Positions 7,973-16,491 of a stretch of DNA of 37,047 nucleotides are shown here, piece by piece. Made by a program: the position numbers and the translations under genes. Origin of the DNA: Paenibacillus sp. A3. Lineage in GTDB: Bacteria > Bacillota > Bacilli > Paenibacillales > NBRC-103111. The stretch is taken from contig NZ_JTHN01000045.1 in NCBI RefSeq assembly GCF_001399685.1, forward strand, positions 1 through 37,047, given 5' to 3'. The notes beneath the pieces are model-generated. The model saw only the letters and a list, made by a program, of their open reading frames with translations, did no database searches and was not told the DNA's origin. Within the stretch, counting starts at the first letter, position 1. Each line of letters opens with the position of its first letter.

Positions 7973-8015
7973 AGACGCATTCGGTCCGTTCTGCGGGCCG
8001 GCGGCGTCTTTTTTT
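7973..8015 (+). terminator. Riboswitch expression-platform terminator
   Basis: AGACGC (7973-7978) pairs with GCGTCT (8004-8009), and CGGTCCG with CGGGCCG inside, followed by a run of seven Ts to 8015. It lies 46 bases before the nrdI start. Confidence 0.85.
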
Positions 8016-8061
8016 GCCGTGCCCGGGGCGTTGGCGGGAGAGAAAAAAGGAGACGAAGACC

Positions 8062-8421
8062 ATGCTGATTGCGTACGATTCCAGAACGGGGAATGTGCGG
8101 AGATTTATCGGTAAGCTGAACATGCGATCGGTTCAAATCGAGGAGAACATGCAGATGGACGAGCCTTTCGTCCTTGTTACTTATACGACCGGCTTCGGGC
8201 AGGTTCCGGAAAAGACGGCCGCTTTTCTTGAGCGCAATCACAGCCGGCTGCTTGGGGTCGCCGCCAGCGGCAACCGCAATTGGGGCGACGGCTTCGCCAA
8301 GAGCGCCGATCGGATTGCATCCATGTACCGCGTGCCGGTCCTGGGCAAATTCGAGCTTGCAGGGACGAAGCGCGATGTAGAAACGTTTAGAAGCGAGGTG
8401 GGCACCGTTGCGGCATATTGA
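8062..8421 (+). CDS. nrdI: NrdI flavodoxin-like protein of class Ib ribonucleotide reductase
   Basis: A 119-residue flavoprotein that supplies the oxidant used to assemble the dimanganese-tyrosyl radical cofactor in NrdF. The flavodoxin-like FMN loop SRTGNVRRF is at residues 6-14, followed by TYTTGFGQVP and the second FMN-contact loop ASGNRNWGDGF, all typical of NrdI. ATG 8062 is supported by AAGGAGA 8 bases upstream; longer frames run back into the riboswitch and are not used. It overlaps nrdE by 14 bases, so the three nrd genes form one operon under the cobalamin riboswitch. No nrdH glutaredoxin-like gene is present here. Confidence 0.94.
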   Translation: MLIAYDSRTGNVRRFIGKLNMRSVQIEENMQMDEPFVLVTYTTGFGQVPEKTAAFLERNHSRLLGVAASGNRNWGDGFAKSADRIASMYRVPVLGKFELAGTKRDVETFRSEVGTVAAY

Positions 8422-10492
8422 ATTGAACAACCAACTGATGCGGCGGGAAGCGGACGGATTTTTTCAACTGGACAAGGACCGGGAGGCGGTCCAAGCGTTT
8501 ATGGAAGAGGTGGAGCGCAGCAGCATCCGTTTCGCCGATACGGCTGAAAAGGTCCGTTATATGATCGACAACGACTACTACGAGAACGTGTACGACCGCT
8601 ATTCGCCGGAAGAGGTGGAGGACGTCTACCGGATTACGCACAGCTACGGCTTCCAGTTCCAGTCGTACATGGCGGCTTCGAAGTTTTATACGGATTATGC
8701 AATGAAAAGCAACGACCGCTCGCTCTACCTGGAGCATTACCCCGACCGCGTGGCGATCGTCGCGCTGTATCTTGGACGCGGAGATTCGGACACCGCACGG
8801 GCCTTGGCGGCATCGATGATGGAGCAACGGCTGCAGCCGGCGACTCCGACGTTCCTCAATGCCGGGAAAAGCCGGCGCGGCGAGATGGTGTCGTGCTTTT
8901 TGCTGGAGATGGACGATTCGCTCAATTCGATCAACTACGTGCTTGCCACGTGCATGCAGCTGTCCAAGATCGGCGGCGGCGTAGCAGTGAACCTGTCCAA
9001 GCTGCGCGGACGCGGAGAGCCGATCAAAGGCGTGGAAGGCGCCGCCAAAGGCATCATGCCGGTGCTGAAGCTGATGGAGGACGCGTTCTCGTACGCCGAT
9101 CAGATGGGACAACGAAAAGGCTCGGGCGCGGCTTATTACAACATCTTCGGCTGGGACGTGATGGAGTTTCTGGACAGCAAGAAGATTAACGCGGACGAGA
9201 AAAGCCGGCTGAAGACGCTCTCGATCGGGCTGATCGTCCCGAACCGGTTCTACCGGCTGGCCGAGGAGAACGAGCCGCTTCACGTGTTCGCGCCGTACTC
9301 CGTCTGGAAGGCCTACGGGACGCATCTCGACGACATGGATATGGACGAGATGTACGACCGGCTGCTGGCCGACGACCGGGTGCGCAAGAAAGCGGTCATG
9401 AGCGCGCGCGACATGCTCGTGAAGATCGCGACGGTGCAGCTCGAATCCGGGTACCCGTACATGATGAACAAAAGCAACGCCAACCGGGCGCATGCGCTTA
9501 AAAATATCGGTTCGATCAAAATGTCGAATCTGTGCACGGAAATTTTCCAGCTTCAGGAAACGTCGGAAATCGCCGACTACGGGCAGCCGGACATCATCCG
9601 GCGCGACATCAGCTGCAATCTGGCTTCGCTTAACATCGTCAACGTGATGGAGCAGGGCAAAATACGCGAATCGGTCCGCGAAGGGATCATGGCGTTAACG
9701 GCGGTCAGCGATATGACCCATGTCGCCAATGCGCCGGGCGTGGCGAAGGCGAACCGCGAGATGCATTCGGTCGGGCTCGGCGCGATGAATTTGCACGGCT
9801 TCCTGGCGAAGAACAAAATCGCGTACGAAAGTGAAGAAGCCAAGGATTTCGTCCGTACCTTTTTCATGATGATGAATTTTTACTCGCTAGAGGCCAGCAT
9901 GGAGACGGCGAAGAAGACGGGCGTTACGTTCGCGGGCTTCGAGCGGTCGGATTACGCCGACGGCAGTTATTTCATCCGTTACACCGATACGGATTACCGG
10001 CCGGTAACGGAGAAGGTCAAGGCGCTGTTCGGGGAAATGGAGATTCCTTCTCCCGAGGATTGGCGGGCGCTGCAGGAGGCCGTACGCACGCATGGGCTGT
10101 ATCATGCTTACCGGCTGGCGATTGCCCCGACGCAAAGCATCTCGTATATCCAGAACGCGACCTCCAGCATCATGCCGATCGTGGAGCCGATCGAGACCCG
10201 GACGTACGCGAATTCGACGACCTATTACCCGATGCCGTATATGAACCGGGACAACTTCTACTATTACAAGTCCGCCTACCAGATGGACCAGTTCAAGGTG
10301 TTGGATCTGATCGCGGAGATTCAGGCGCACGTCGACCAAGGCATCTCGACCGTGCTGCACGTCAACAGCGACGTGACGACGAGACAGCTGGCACGGTATT
10401 ACATTTACGCGGCCCGCAAAGGCTTGAAGTCGCTGTATTATACCCGGACGAACCGGTTGACGATGGAAGAATGCATTAGCTGCTCCGTGTAA
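8408..10492 (+). CDS. nrdE: Class Ib ribonucleoside-diphosphate reductase, alpha subunit
   Basis: Reduces ribonucleoside diphosphates to deoxy forms for DNA synthesis; works with NrdF and NrdI. The 694-residue length is usual for NrdE. Visible catalytic parts are C163 in GEMVSCFLLEM, NLCTEI around residue 377, SCNLASLNI, the radical-transfer region and barrel in APTQSISYI, and a C-terminal CxxC redox pair in ECISCSV. The N-terminus lacks an ATP-cone, as expected for class Ib. The start is TTG at 8408, with GAGGTGG at correct spacing inside the 3' end of nrdI; the 14-base overlap implies translational coupling. Confidence 0.96.
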   Translation: MRHIELNNQLMRREADGFFQLDKDREAVQAFMEEVERSSIRFADTAEKVRYMIDNDYYENVYDRYSPEEVEDVYRITHSYGFQFQSYMAASKFYTDYAMKSNDRSLYLEHYPDRVAIVALYLGRGDSDTARALAASMMEQRLQPATPTFLNAGKSRRGEMVSCFLLEMDDSLNSINYVLATCMQLSKIGGGVAVNLSKLRGRGEPIKGVEGAAKGIMPVLKLMEDAFSYADQMGQRKGSGAAYYNIFGWDVMEFLDSKKINADEKSRLKTLSIGLIVPNRFYRLAEENEPLHVFAPYSVWKAYGTHLDDMDMDEMYDRLLADDRVRKKAVMSARDMLVKIATVQLESGYPYMMNKSNANRAHALKNIGSIKMSNLCTEIFQLQETSEIADYGQPDIIRRDISCNLASLNIVNVMEQGKIRESVREGIMALTAVSDMTHVANAPGVAKANREMHSVGLGAMNLHGFLAKNKIAYESEEAKDFVRTFFMMMNFYSLEASMETAKKTGVTFAGFERSDYADGSYFIRYTDTDYRPVTEKVKALFGEMEIPSPEDWRALQEAVRTHGLYHAYRLAIAPTQSISYIQNATSSIMPIVEPIETRTYANSTTYYPMPYMNRDNFYYYKSAYQMDQFKVLDLIAEIQAHVDQGISTVLHVNSDVTTRQLARYYIYAARKGLKSLYYTRTNRLTMEECISCSV

Positions 10493-10535
10493 CGACGACA
10501 GCATCCGAGCAAGGCAAGTGAGAGGAGCCGATGGT

Positions 10536-11498
10536 ATGAGCGTGTTGAAGGCGGTCAACTGGAACCGTCCGGACGACGATTTTACGATAACCTTCTGGAA
10601 CCAGAACATCATGCAGTTCTGGACCGACGACGAAATTCCGCTGTCCGACGACAAAATGAGCTGGCTGACGCTCAATGACGACGAACGCGATCTATATATG
10701 AAGGTGCTTGGCGGATTGACGCTGCTTGATACGGTTCAGGGCGGCGTCGGGATGCCGAAGCTGCTGGAGCACGTCGAAGGGCTGCAGCGCAAGGCGGTGC
10801 TCGGCTTCATGGGCATGATGGAGCAAATTCACGCCAAATCGTACAGCAGCATCTTTACGACGCTGGCGACAACCGAAGAAATCGACGGCGTGTTTCGCTG
10901 GGTGGAGCAAAATGTGTTTTTGCAGACGAAGGCGGAGACGATCTCCCAATATTACAACCACATCCGGACGCCGAAGGAGCTGTACTTGGCGATGTGCGCG
11001 TCCGTCTTGCTGGAAAGCTACTTGTTCTACAGCGGCTTCTTCTACCCGCTCTATTTGGCCGGTCAGGGGAAAATGACGAGCAGCGGCGAAATCATCGATC
11101 TTATTCTGCGCGACGAGAGCATCCACGGTCTGTATGTCGGGGTGCTGGCGCAGGAGGTGTTCGCCGGACTGAGCGAGGAGGATCAGGAGGACGCTACCGA
11201 GACGCTGCTCGGGCTGCTGCGCTATTTGCACGGCAACGAGGAGCGGTACACGGAGCAGCTGTATGCTTCCGTCGGCTTGGTCGACGAGGTGAAGGCGTTT
11301 CTGCGTTATAACGCAAACAAAGCGCTGATGAATTTGGGCCAGGACCCGCTGTTCGAGGAGGAAGAGATCAACCCGATCGTCTTGAACGGCATTAGTACGC
11401 GTACGAAGCAGCACGATTTCTTTTCCAAAAAAGGAAACGGCTACGTGCGCACGATTCATGTCGAGCCGCTGACCGACGACGACTTCCGGTTTGAATAA
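10536..11498 (+). CDS. nrdF: Class Ib ribonucleoside-diphosphate reductase, beta subunit
   Basis: A ferritin-like subunit that houses the dimetal-tyrosyl radical used by NrdE; 320 residues. Metal-ligand helices are visible: an acidic helix near LTLLDTVQGG, MEQIHAKSYSSIF (ExxH) at about residue 95, and LRDESIHGLYVG (ExxH) at about 192. The Y radical site is expected next to the first ExxH, where KSY occurs. ATG 10536 has AGAGGAG 8 bases upstream and lies 43 bases after nrdE. The gene is followed by a strong terminator, ending the operon. Confidence 0.96.
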   Translation: MSVLKAVNWNRPDDDFTITFWNQNIMQFWTDDEIPLSDDKMSWLTLNDDERDLYMKVLGGLTLLDTVQGGVGMPKLLEHVEGLQRKAVLGFMGMMEQIHAKSYSSIFTTLATTEEIDGVFRWVEQNVFLQTKAETISQYYNHIRTPKELYLAMCASVLLESYLFYSGFFYPLYLAGQGKMTSSGEIIDLILRDESIHGLYVGVLAQEVFAGLSEEDQEDATETLLGLLRYLHGNEERYTEQLYASVGLVDEVKAFLRYNANKALMNLGQDPLFEEEEINPIVLNGISTRTKQHDFFSKKGNGYVRTIHVEPLTDDDFRFE

Positions 11499-11542
11499 AT
11501 CGGCTGCTGCCCAGAGTGCAGGCAGTCTACTTTAAGAAGAGA

Positions 11543-11602
11543 AGCACGGTTTGCCATCTAGGCATTCGCTTGAAGCGGATAGGATGGCGGATCGTGCTTT
11601 TA
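11543..11602 (+). terminator. Terminator of the nrd operon
   Basis: AGCACG (11543-11548) pairs with CGTGCT (11593-11598), with inner pairs GCCATC/GATGGC and CGCTT/AAGCG, then TTTTA. Confidence 0.8.
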
Positions 11603-11718
11603 CTTGTCTTTGTCAAAAGAAAAAATCCCTCCAGTGTTCGGCATGCTCCGCAGGAAGGCGGACACCCGCTTCCGTTCCCTCTACAATTAGGAAACGAAAC
11701 GGAGGGAGGAATCGTTAA

Positions 11719-12903
11719 ATGCGTGCAAAATCCATTATTTTTACTTCGGTCCTGATCGGTTATGTCGGTCTGGGCATTCTCAATCCGCTCGTCGCCCCGC
11801 TGATCCGCGAGCTCGGACTTTCGGAAACGGATGCCGGCTGGATTGTAGCGGCTTCCTCGTTCATGGTGCTGCTCACTTCGGCGTTCTGGGGAAGCTGGAG
11901 CGACCGCATCGGGCGCAAGCCGGTGCTGTTGATCGGGCTGACGGGCATGGCCGCCAGCTTCGGCATGTTCGTCGCGGTGACCGAGCAAGGCTTGGCCGGC
12001 AAATTTCAGCCTGCCATATTGTTTACGCTGCTGCTGATCTCGCGCCTGCTGCTGGGAGCCGCGTTCCCGGCCGTCCTGTCGTCCAGCCAAGCGTATATGG
12101 CGGATATTACGACCGAGAAGGACCGCGCCGCCGGGATGTCGTTAATCGGCGCAGCCAACGGTCTCGGGCTTGTCGTCGGTCCTGCGGTCGGCGCGCTGCT
12201 GACCGCTCTAAGCCTGCTGGCCCCGATCTACCTCGCGGTAGCTTTGCCTCTGCTCGGCATGCTCTGGGTCGCCTTCGGCATGGCGAATTCCAAACCGCAG
12301 GCGCACGGCCAGCAGAAGAAAACACTGCGTAAGGAAATACTTCCTTACCTTGCGGTTGCCATGATCGTCATGATGGCGTTGATCCAGACGCAGGTGACCG
12401 CCGGATTTTATTTTCAGGATAAGCTCGGCTTGTCGACGACCGAAACGGCGCAAGCGGTCGGCGCGGCTCTGTTCTGCATCGGCTTCATGATGGCGCTGGT
12501 TCAATTCACGGTTGTCCGCAAAAACCGGCTGACCCCCTTGAAATTGCTGCAGTTGGGAGTCCCAGTCTTCGCCGTCGGTCTTGTACTGCTGGTAAGCTTC
12601 AGCCATATCGCGCCGTTCTTTGCCGCTTTCGCCCTGATGGGGATCGGGGTAGGGCTCGCGATTCCCGGCTTCACCTCGGGGGCTTCCTTGGCCGTAGCCA
12701 AGCATGAACAGGGTGAGGCCGCAGGGATGATCGCCGCAGCGATCGGGATCGGATCGCTTCTCGGCCCGTTGACCGGCACGTTCCTGTACCGGATTAGCCC
12801 GGAAACGCCGTTCTGGCTGTTGATCCTGCTGCTTGTGCTGCTCACGGGCTATGTGTGGAGCAGCCAGGGTATCCGTGGAAAACGGCAGGCCGTGGTTGAC
12901 TAA
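11719..12903 (+). CDS. MFS transporter, DHA1-type drug/metabolite exporter
   Basis: A 394-residue integral membrane transporter with about 12 predicted helices. Motif A of the family is present after TM2 as GSWSDRIGRKPVLL (about residue 55-70). RLLLGAAFPAVLSSSQAYMAD is the TM4/TM5 region, and GAANGLGLVVGPAVGALL resembles the antiporter motif C of DHA1 exporters. The start is supported by GGAGGGAGGAA 6 bases before ATG 11719. It is followed only 5 bases later by a Fur-box-like site and an iron-type AraC regulator, so it lies beside, but outside, that iron-controlled unit. The substrate cannot be read from sequence. Confidence 0.88.
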   Translation: MRAKSIIFTSVLIGYVGLGILNPLVAPLIRELGLSETDAGWIVAASSFMVLLTSAFWGSWSDRIGRKPVLLIGLTGMAASFGMFVAVTEQGLAGKFQPAILFTLLLISRLLLGAAFPAVLSSSQAYMADITTEKDRAAGMSLIGAANGLGLVVGPAVGALLTALSLLAPIYLAVALPLLGMLWVAFGMANSKPQAHGQQKKTLRKEILPYLAVAMIVMMALIQTQVTAGFYFQDKLGLSTTETAQAVGAALFCIGFMMALVQFTVVRKNRLTPLKLLQLGVPVFAVGLVLLVSFSHIAPFFAAFALMGIGVGLAIPGFTSGASLAVAKHEQGEAAGMIAAAIGIGSLLGPLTGTFLYRISPETPFWLLILLLVLLTGYVWSSQGIRGKRQAVVD

Positions 12904-12924
12904 CGAATTGAGAATTATTATCAT
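12896..12924 (+). promoter_or_regulatory. Promoter with overlapping Fur box, upstream of araC-type gene
   Basis: TTGACT (12896-12901), 17 bases, then TATCAT (12919-12924) form a good promoter. TGAGAATTATTATCA (12909-12923) matches the 7-1-7 Fur consensus TGATAATNATTATCA with one mismatch and covers the -10. Confidence 0.78.
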
Positions 12925-12965
12925 TTAAGAGAAGAGGTGAACGACTCCGGAGTGAGAGGATTCAG

Positions 12966-13952
12966 GTGCTAACGATGATGGCTGAGGATTTTCATCAAAT
13001 ATATAATGCGTTTTTCGACGGTTTTCAATTGTCGCGCCGTTATGCCGACCGGACCGAGCAGCTGCCCGTTCCGCGTCAGGCCGGGGAAGGTGCGCTGCGC
13101 CGGTTCGTGCCGCGACCGGATTTGGAGATCGTCATTTCGGATTATACGCTTTCGCGGAACCGTCAATTTCAGGTGCGCACGGATTCGGCGATGGTCGAGC
13201 TTAGCTTTTGCCTGCAAGGAAAGCGGGAGCTTCATATTTCCGGAATGAAGCATGAATTTCGCGCGAACCGCTGCACGCTGCAGCTGGTGGACCGGTTTCA
13301 AGCGCATTTTGACTTCGTCGGGAACCAGCCGATGCTTGCGGTCGGCATTGGGATTCCTGTCGCGACGTTCGACCGTTTTATGGAAGATTTTGAAGGAAAG
13401 CGTCCCGTCGATTTTGCCAAGCTGGTCGATCGAAGTCCGTTCCGTCTCTTCGAGCAGGCGATCGATCCTGCGACTTCCGTCATTCTGCAGCAGATACTGG
13501 ACGCCTCTTATTCGAACGACACGCGCAAAATATATATGGAAAGCAAGGCGCTGGAGCTGCTGTCCCTTTCGTTTCATACGCTGCTGTGGGATCGCGAGCC
13601 CGACGATAAGCATATCCGGTCCAAGCTGAGCAAGAGCGACCTGGAGAAAATACGCCAGGCGCAAGAGGTGCTGCTGCATCGCATGGATAGTCCGCCTTCG
13701 CTGCTGGAGCTGTCCCGAACGGTCGGTCTTAACGACTTCAAGCTGAAGATCGGGTTCAAGGAAGTATACGGACATACGGTATTCGGTTATTTGCGGGAGA
13801 AGAGGCTGGAGAAAGCGCTGCTGCTGCTGCAAAAGGGGCAGGTCAACGTGAATCAGGCCGCCTGCGTCGTCGGCTATTCGAATCCGAGCCATTTTGCCGA
13901 AGTGTTCCGCGAGAAATACGGATTCAATCCCGGCGAGCTCGTTCGCAAATAG
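12966..13952 (+). CDS. AraC-family regulator, likely iron/siderophore-responsive
   Basis: A 328-residue activator. The N-terminal 200 residues form a ligand/cupin-like region with the strand LSFCLQGKRELHISG. The C-terminal AraC DNA-binding domain (about 225-328) has two helix-turn-helix units: SLLELSRTVGLNDFKLKIGFKEVYG and VNQAACVVGYSNPSHFAEVFREKYG, then FNPGE. The LNDFKLKxGFKExYG form is typical of PchR/YbtA/Btr-like iron regulators. It follows a Fur-box promoter and precedes a siderophore-binding lipoprotein, so it probably activates that gene when a ferric siderophore is sensed. A start at ATG 12975 (AGGTG 6 bases ahead) is an equally good alternative to GTG 12966. It is a paralogue of the regulator at 28.4 kb. 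Confidence 0.88.
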   Translation: MLTMMAEDFHQIYNAFFDGFQLSRRYADRTEQLPVPRQAGEGALRRFVPRPDLEIVISDYTLSRNRQFQVRTDSAMVELSFCLQGKRELHISGMKHEFRANRCTLQLVDRFQAHFDFVGNQPMLAVGIGIPVATFDRFMEDFEGKRPVDFAKLVDRSPFRLFEQAIDPATSVILQQILDASYSNDTRKIYMESKALELLSLSFHTLLWDREPDDKHIRSKLSKSDLEKIRQAQEVLLHRMDSPPSLLELSRTVGLNDFKLKIGFKEVYGHTVFGYLREKRLEKALLLLQKGQVNVNQAACVVGYSNPSHFAEVFREKYGFNPGELVRK

Positions 13953-13977
13953 TGGTGTGCTCCCGCGTCAGACCGCC

Positions 13978-14012
13978 AAACCGCCAGAGGAAATTCCTTT
14001 GGCGGTTTTTTG
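13978..14012 (+). terminator. Terminator after the araC-type gene
   Basis: AACCGCCAGAGGA pairs with TCCTTTGGCGGTT, ending in a T-run at about 14006-14011. Confidence 0.88.
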
Positions 14013-14097
14013 CTGCGCATTAAAATCCCGGCAACCGCGAAAAAAATCCGTGCGGGGGTGGATGAACGGTTGCGGATACGGTAGCATACCATTTGTT

Positions 14098-14116
14098 GAT
14101 AATGAGTATCGTTATC
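14098..14116 (+). promoter_or_regulatory. Fur box upstream of siderophore-binding gene
   Basis: GATAATGAGTATCGTTATC is close to the 19-bp Fur consensus GATAATGATAATCATTATC. TTGATA (14097-14102) and TTTATT (14120-14125), 17 bases apart, could be the promoter it blocks. Confidence 0.82.
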
Positions 14117-14177
14117 AATTTATTGGGCATAAGCACCGCAAGGACCGGCGGCAAAAACAAAGGAGGGTTCAAAAAAC

Positions 14178-15131
14178 ATGCACAGACGAGCTTGGTTAGC
14201 GCTTCTGCTTCTGCTTTCGATGGCGGGGGTGATTGCCGGTTGCACGGCAAGCGACCCGGGAACCGGCGCTTCTGGGGAACCGAAAAAGCCCGAGGGGACG
14301 GCAGCGCAAGCTTCTTTTCCGAGGACGATCAAGCATATGAAAGGAGAAACGGTGATCAAGGAGCGGCCGGTAAAAATCGCGGCGCCTTATCTTTCTTTTG
14401 TCGACGACTTGGTCGTCTTGGATGAAATTCCCGTGTCCGCACAAGGGTTGGCGATGATGAGCAGCTTCCCGAATTTGCAGAAAAAGCTCGATGGGAAGCC
14501 CGTTATCGATCTGGGCAAAGAAGTGAGCATGGAAAGGCTGCTCGCGTCGCAGCCGGATCTCATTATCGCCTCCGATGATATGGCCGAAAAATACGAGCAG
14601 CTCAGCCAAATCGCGCCGACGGTTATTTTTCCGTACACGGAGGATTGGAAGGGGACGCTGCAGCTGATTGCCGGGGCCATCGGGAAGGAAGAGAAGGCGG
14701 CGGCCTTCTTGGCCGACTTCGACCGAAAGGCGAAGGAATACAAAGCGAAGCTTGCGAGCCGCAGCGGGGAGACGGTCTTGTTCGCGATGTATGGCGGGAA
14801 AGAATTCATCACCTTCAATGAGCAGCGCGTTGCCGATTTTTACAAGGAGCTTGGACTGAAGCCGGTGCCCGGTAACGAAAAGGGTGGGTCCTTGTCTCTT
14901 GAAACGCTGGCGACGATGAATCCGGATCATATTTTTATCGTCAACAACTACGCTACACCGATTAAAAAGGGCGTCAAAGAAACGCTGAAGGACAACGAGA
15001 TCTGGAACGGAATGAAAGCTCCCAAAAGCAATCAAGTCTACTTTATCGAGGATACGTCCATCCTCGGTCCGATGCCGCTTGGTAAAATGATCGCGATCGA
15101 AGAAGTGATGAAGGCGATGGGGAATCGGTAA
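14178..15131 (+). CDS. Ferric-siderophore ABC transporter substrate-binding lipoprotein
   Basis: Binds a ferric siderophore outside the membrane and hands it to an ABC permease; 317 residues. A lipoprotein signal peptide is clear: MHRR, a hydrophobic core, then lipobox VIAGC with the lipidated Cys at residue 22. The mature protein has the class III (FeuA/FhuD-like) fold pattern: SVDDLVVLDEIPV-like first lobe, PDLIIASDDMAEKYEQLSQIAPT, a long linker helix and NPDHIFIVNN in the second lobe. AAAGGAGGG precedes ATG 14178. No permease or ATPase gene is adjacent, so it must use components coded elsewhere. Control by Fur and the upstream AraC regulator is inferred from layout. Confidence 0.92.
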   Translation: MHRRAWLALLLLLSMAGVIAGCTASDPGTGASGEPKKPEGTAAQASFPRTIKHMKGETVIKERPVKIAAPYLSFVDDLVVLDEIPVSAQGLAMMSSFPNLQKKLDGKPVIDLGKEVSMERLLASQPDLIIASDDMAEKYEQLSQIAPTVIFPYTEDWKGTLQLIAGAIGKEEKAAAFLADFDRKAKEYKAKLASRSGETVLFAMYGGKEFITFNEQRVADFYKELGLKPVPGNEKGGSLSLETLATMNPDHIFIVNNYATPIKKGVKETLKDNEIWNGMKAPKSNQVYFIEDTSILGPMPLGKMIAIEEVMKAMGNR

Positions 15132-15135
15132 GGGG

Positions 15136-15171
15136 CCACATTGTGGCTCACAACCCCGTAATTACGGGGTT
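15136..15171. terminator. Twin hairpins at a convergent gene end
   Basis: GCCAC-ATT-GTGGC is followed by the perfect 20-bp palindrome AACCCCGTAATTACGGGGTT (15152-15171), which overlaps the stop of the minus-strand gene. Neither strand has a T-run after it, so termination is uncertain. Confidence 0.45.
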
Positions 15172-16178
15172 CCGTGCGATTTAAGGACAAGCCGCTTCAC
15201 GAAAGTAATATCCGGCTCGAACCATCGTTTGGCGTGGGTTTCGACCCATGGCTGCGACAGCAGCCAGACGATGCCGAACCCGGCGATAATCGTCAGCCCT
15301 TGGCTCCAAGGGGTTTGCAGGTAGACGTAAACCCCTGCCGCGAGCAGCGATTTTAGAATGAAGGCATGAAGCAGAAAGACGTACCCCGTCCGTTTTCCCC
15401 AATCCGTGATCCGGCCGGCCGCCCAAGGCACCAAGCTCAAAAAAGCGATCGACGCGGCCGCCTGCAACCCGTACATCCCCAAGCGATATATTCCGGCATA
15501 CCACTCCGGATGACCGGCCTCTACGTAAGTGAAGCTGCCGTACAACCAGCGCGGATCGATTCGTCCCCCCAGCCAGAAGAAACAAATGACGGCTATACCG
15601 AGAAGGCAGGCAGGAGTCCGCAGCCGTTTGACGATGGTTTCCCAATGCTGCGGGAGGAAGTATCCCGCAAGGAAGAACGGAAAGTACACCAATGTCCGCG
15701 ATACGCTGAGCCAAGCCCCGGGCCAAGGGAGGTAACCGACGGCAATGCCGAGCAGTATCGAAACGATCAGCGGATGGCGCATATGGACGAACGCACGCAG
15801 CAGCAGCCTCCAGCAAAAATGGCTGAGCAAAAACCAGAGCAGCGAATAGGGCATGAAGAACGAATGAATCACGCCTTTGGCTTGAAAGAAGACGATATCC
15901 GCCAAGCTGTATAGCGTCTGGAACAACACATATTGATACGCAATCGTGCAAAGCCCGTCGATTCCGGGCCGGTCGAGACGGAAGCTTTTGGCAAAGTAGC
16001 CCATCGCCAGAGCGAACATCGGAATATGGAACGCATAGATCGTCTCGTAAAGGGCGAACAACGGCGAGCTCCGATCGATCATCGGTTCGATGATGTTGGC
16101 TGTGACGACGAAAACGATAAGCAAAAACTTCATATTAAGCGCATAAGTGTTAAGCGATGGTGCGGAAGCCTTTCCCAC
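15162..16178 (-). CDS. Membrane-bound acyltransferase (acyltransferase-3 family)
   Basis: A 338-residue multi-pass protein with about ten hydrophobic segments. It resembles the fucose 4-O-acetylase/OafA-like family that O-acetylates sugars of surface polymers. The N-terminal segment KFLLIVFVVTANIIEP followed by YAFHIPMFALAMGYF carries the expected HxPMF motif (H50 region) of these enzymes. The start GTG 16178 is supported by GAGGTGA about 6 bases ahead. It is transcribed towards the siderophore-binding gene and stands alone, so its acceptor cannot be told from neighbours. Confidence 0.85.
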   Translation of the reverse strand: MGKASAPSLNTYALNMKFLLIVFVVTANIIEPMIDRSSPLFALYETIYAFHIPMFALAMGYFAKSFRLDRPGIDGLCTIAYQYVLFQTLYSLADIVFFQAKGVIHSFFMPYSLLWFLLSHFCWRLLLRAFVHMRHPLIVSILLGIAVGYLPWPGAWLSVSRTLVYFPFFLAGYFLPQHWETIVKRLRTPACLLGIAVICFFWLGGRIDPRWLYGSFTYVEAGHPEWYAGIYRLGMYGLQAAASIAFLSLVPWAAGRITDWGKRTGYVFLLHAFILKSLLAAGVYVYLQTPWSQGLTIIAGFGIVWLLSQPWVETHAKRWFEPDITFVKRLVLKSHGTP

Positions 16179-16432
16179 GGGAAGTCACCTCTATATGTAT
16201 ACTGTGCTGTCTGCCGGCTCTCTCGCCGCATTGGAGCGGCTGCTGCCGGCTCCTCGTCTTGAGCATACCTCTTTCGATGCGCCGGAGCAGTGAGAAGGAT
16301 CACGGACTGTTGGTGATTAAAATCACAGACACTTCGCAGTCGCAAGAAATCAATCCAAATGACGATGCCAAACTTCACCAAATCTTCATCCGATCCTCAT
16401 CTTGTCTTCATGAAAGAAAGCCGGGGCGATGC

Positions 16433-16467
16433 TACAATCAGATTATGAATTTAGACCTAATCTAAAT
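16433..16467 (+). promoter_or_regulatory. dps -10 element and operator-like dyad
   Basis: TACAAT (16433-16438) is followed by a perfect dyad ATTTAGA-CCTAA-TCTAAAT (16449-16467) 24 bases before the dps start. The site has Fur-family symmetry but matches the PerR consensus only at 9 of 14 positions. Confidence 0.5.
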
Positions 16468-16491
16468 ATAAAACATGAGGAGGAATCATCC

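Noticed and set aside
8387..9493. 368-codon minus-strand frame opposite nrdE
   Set aside because: Shadow of nrdE in GC-rich DNA; no domain and no SD.
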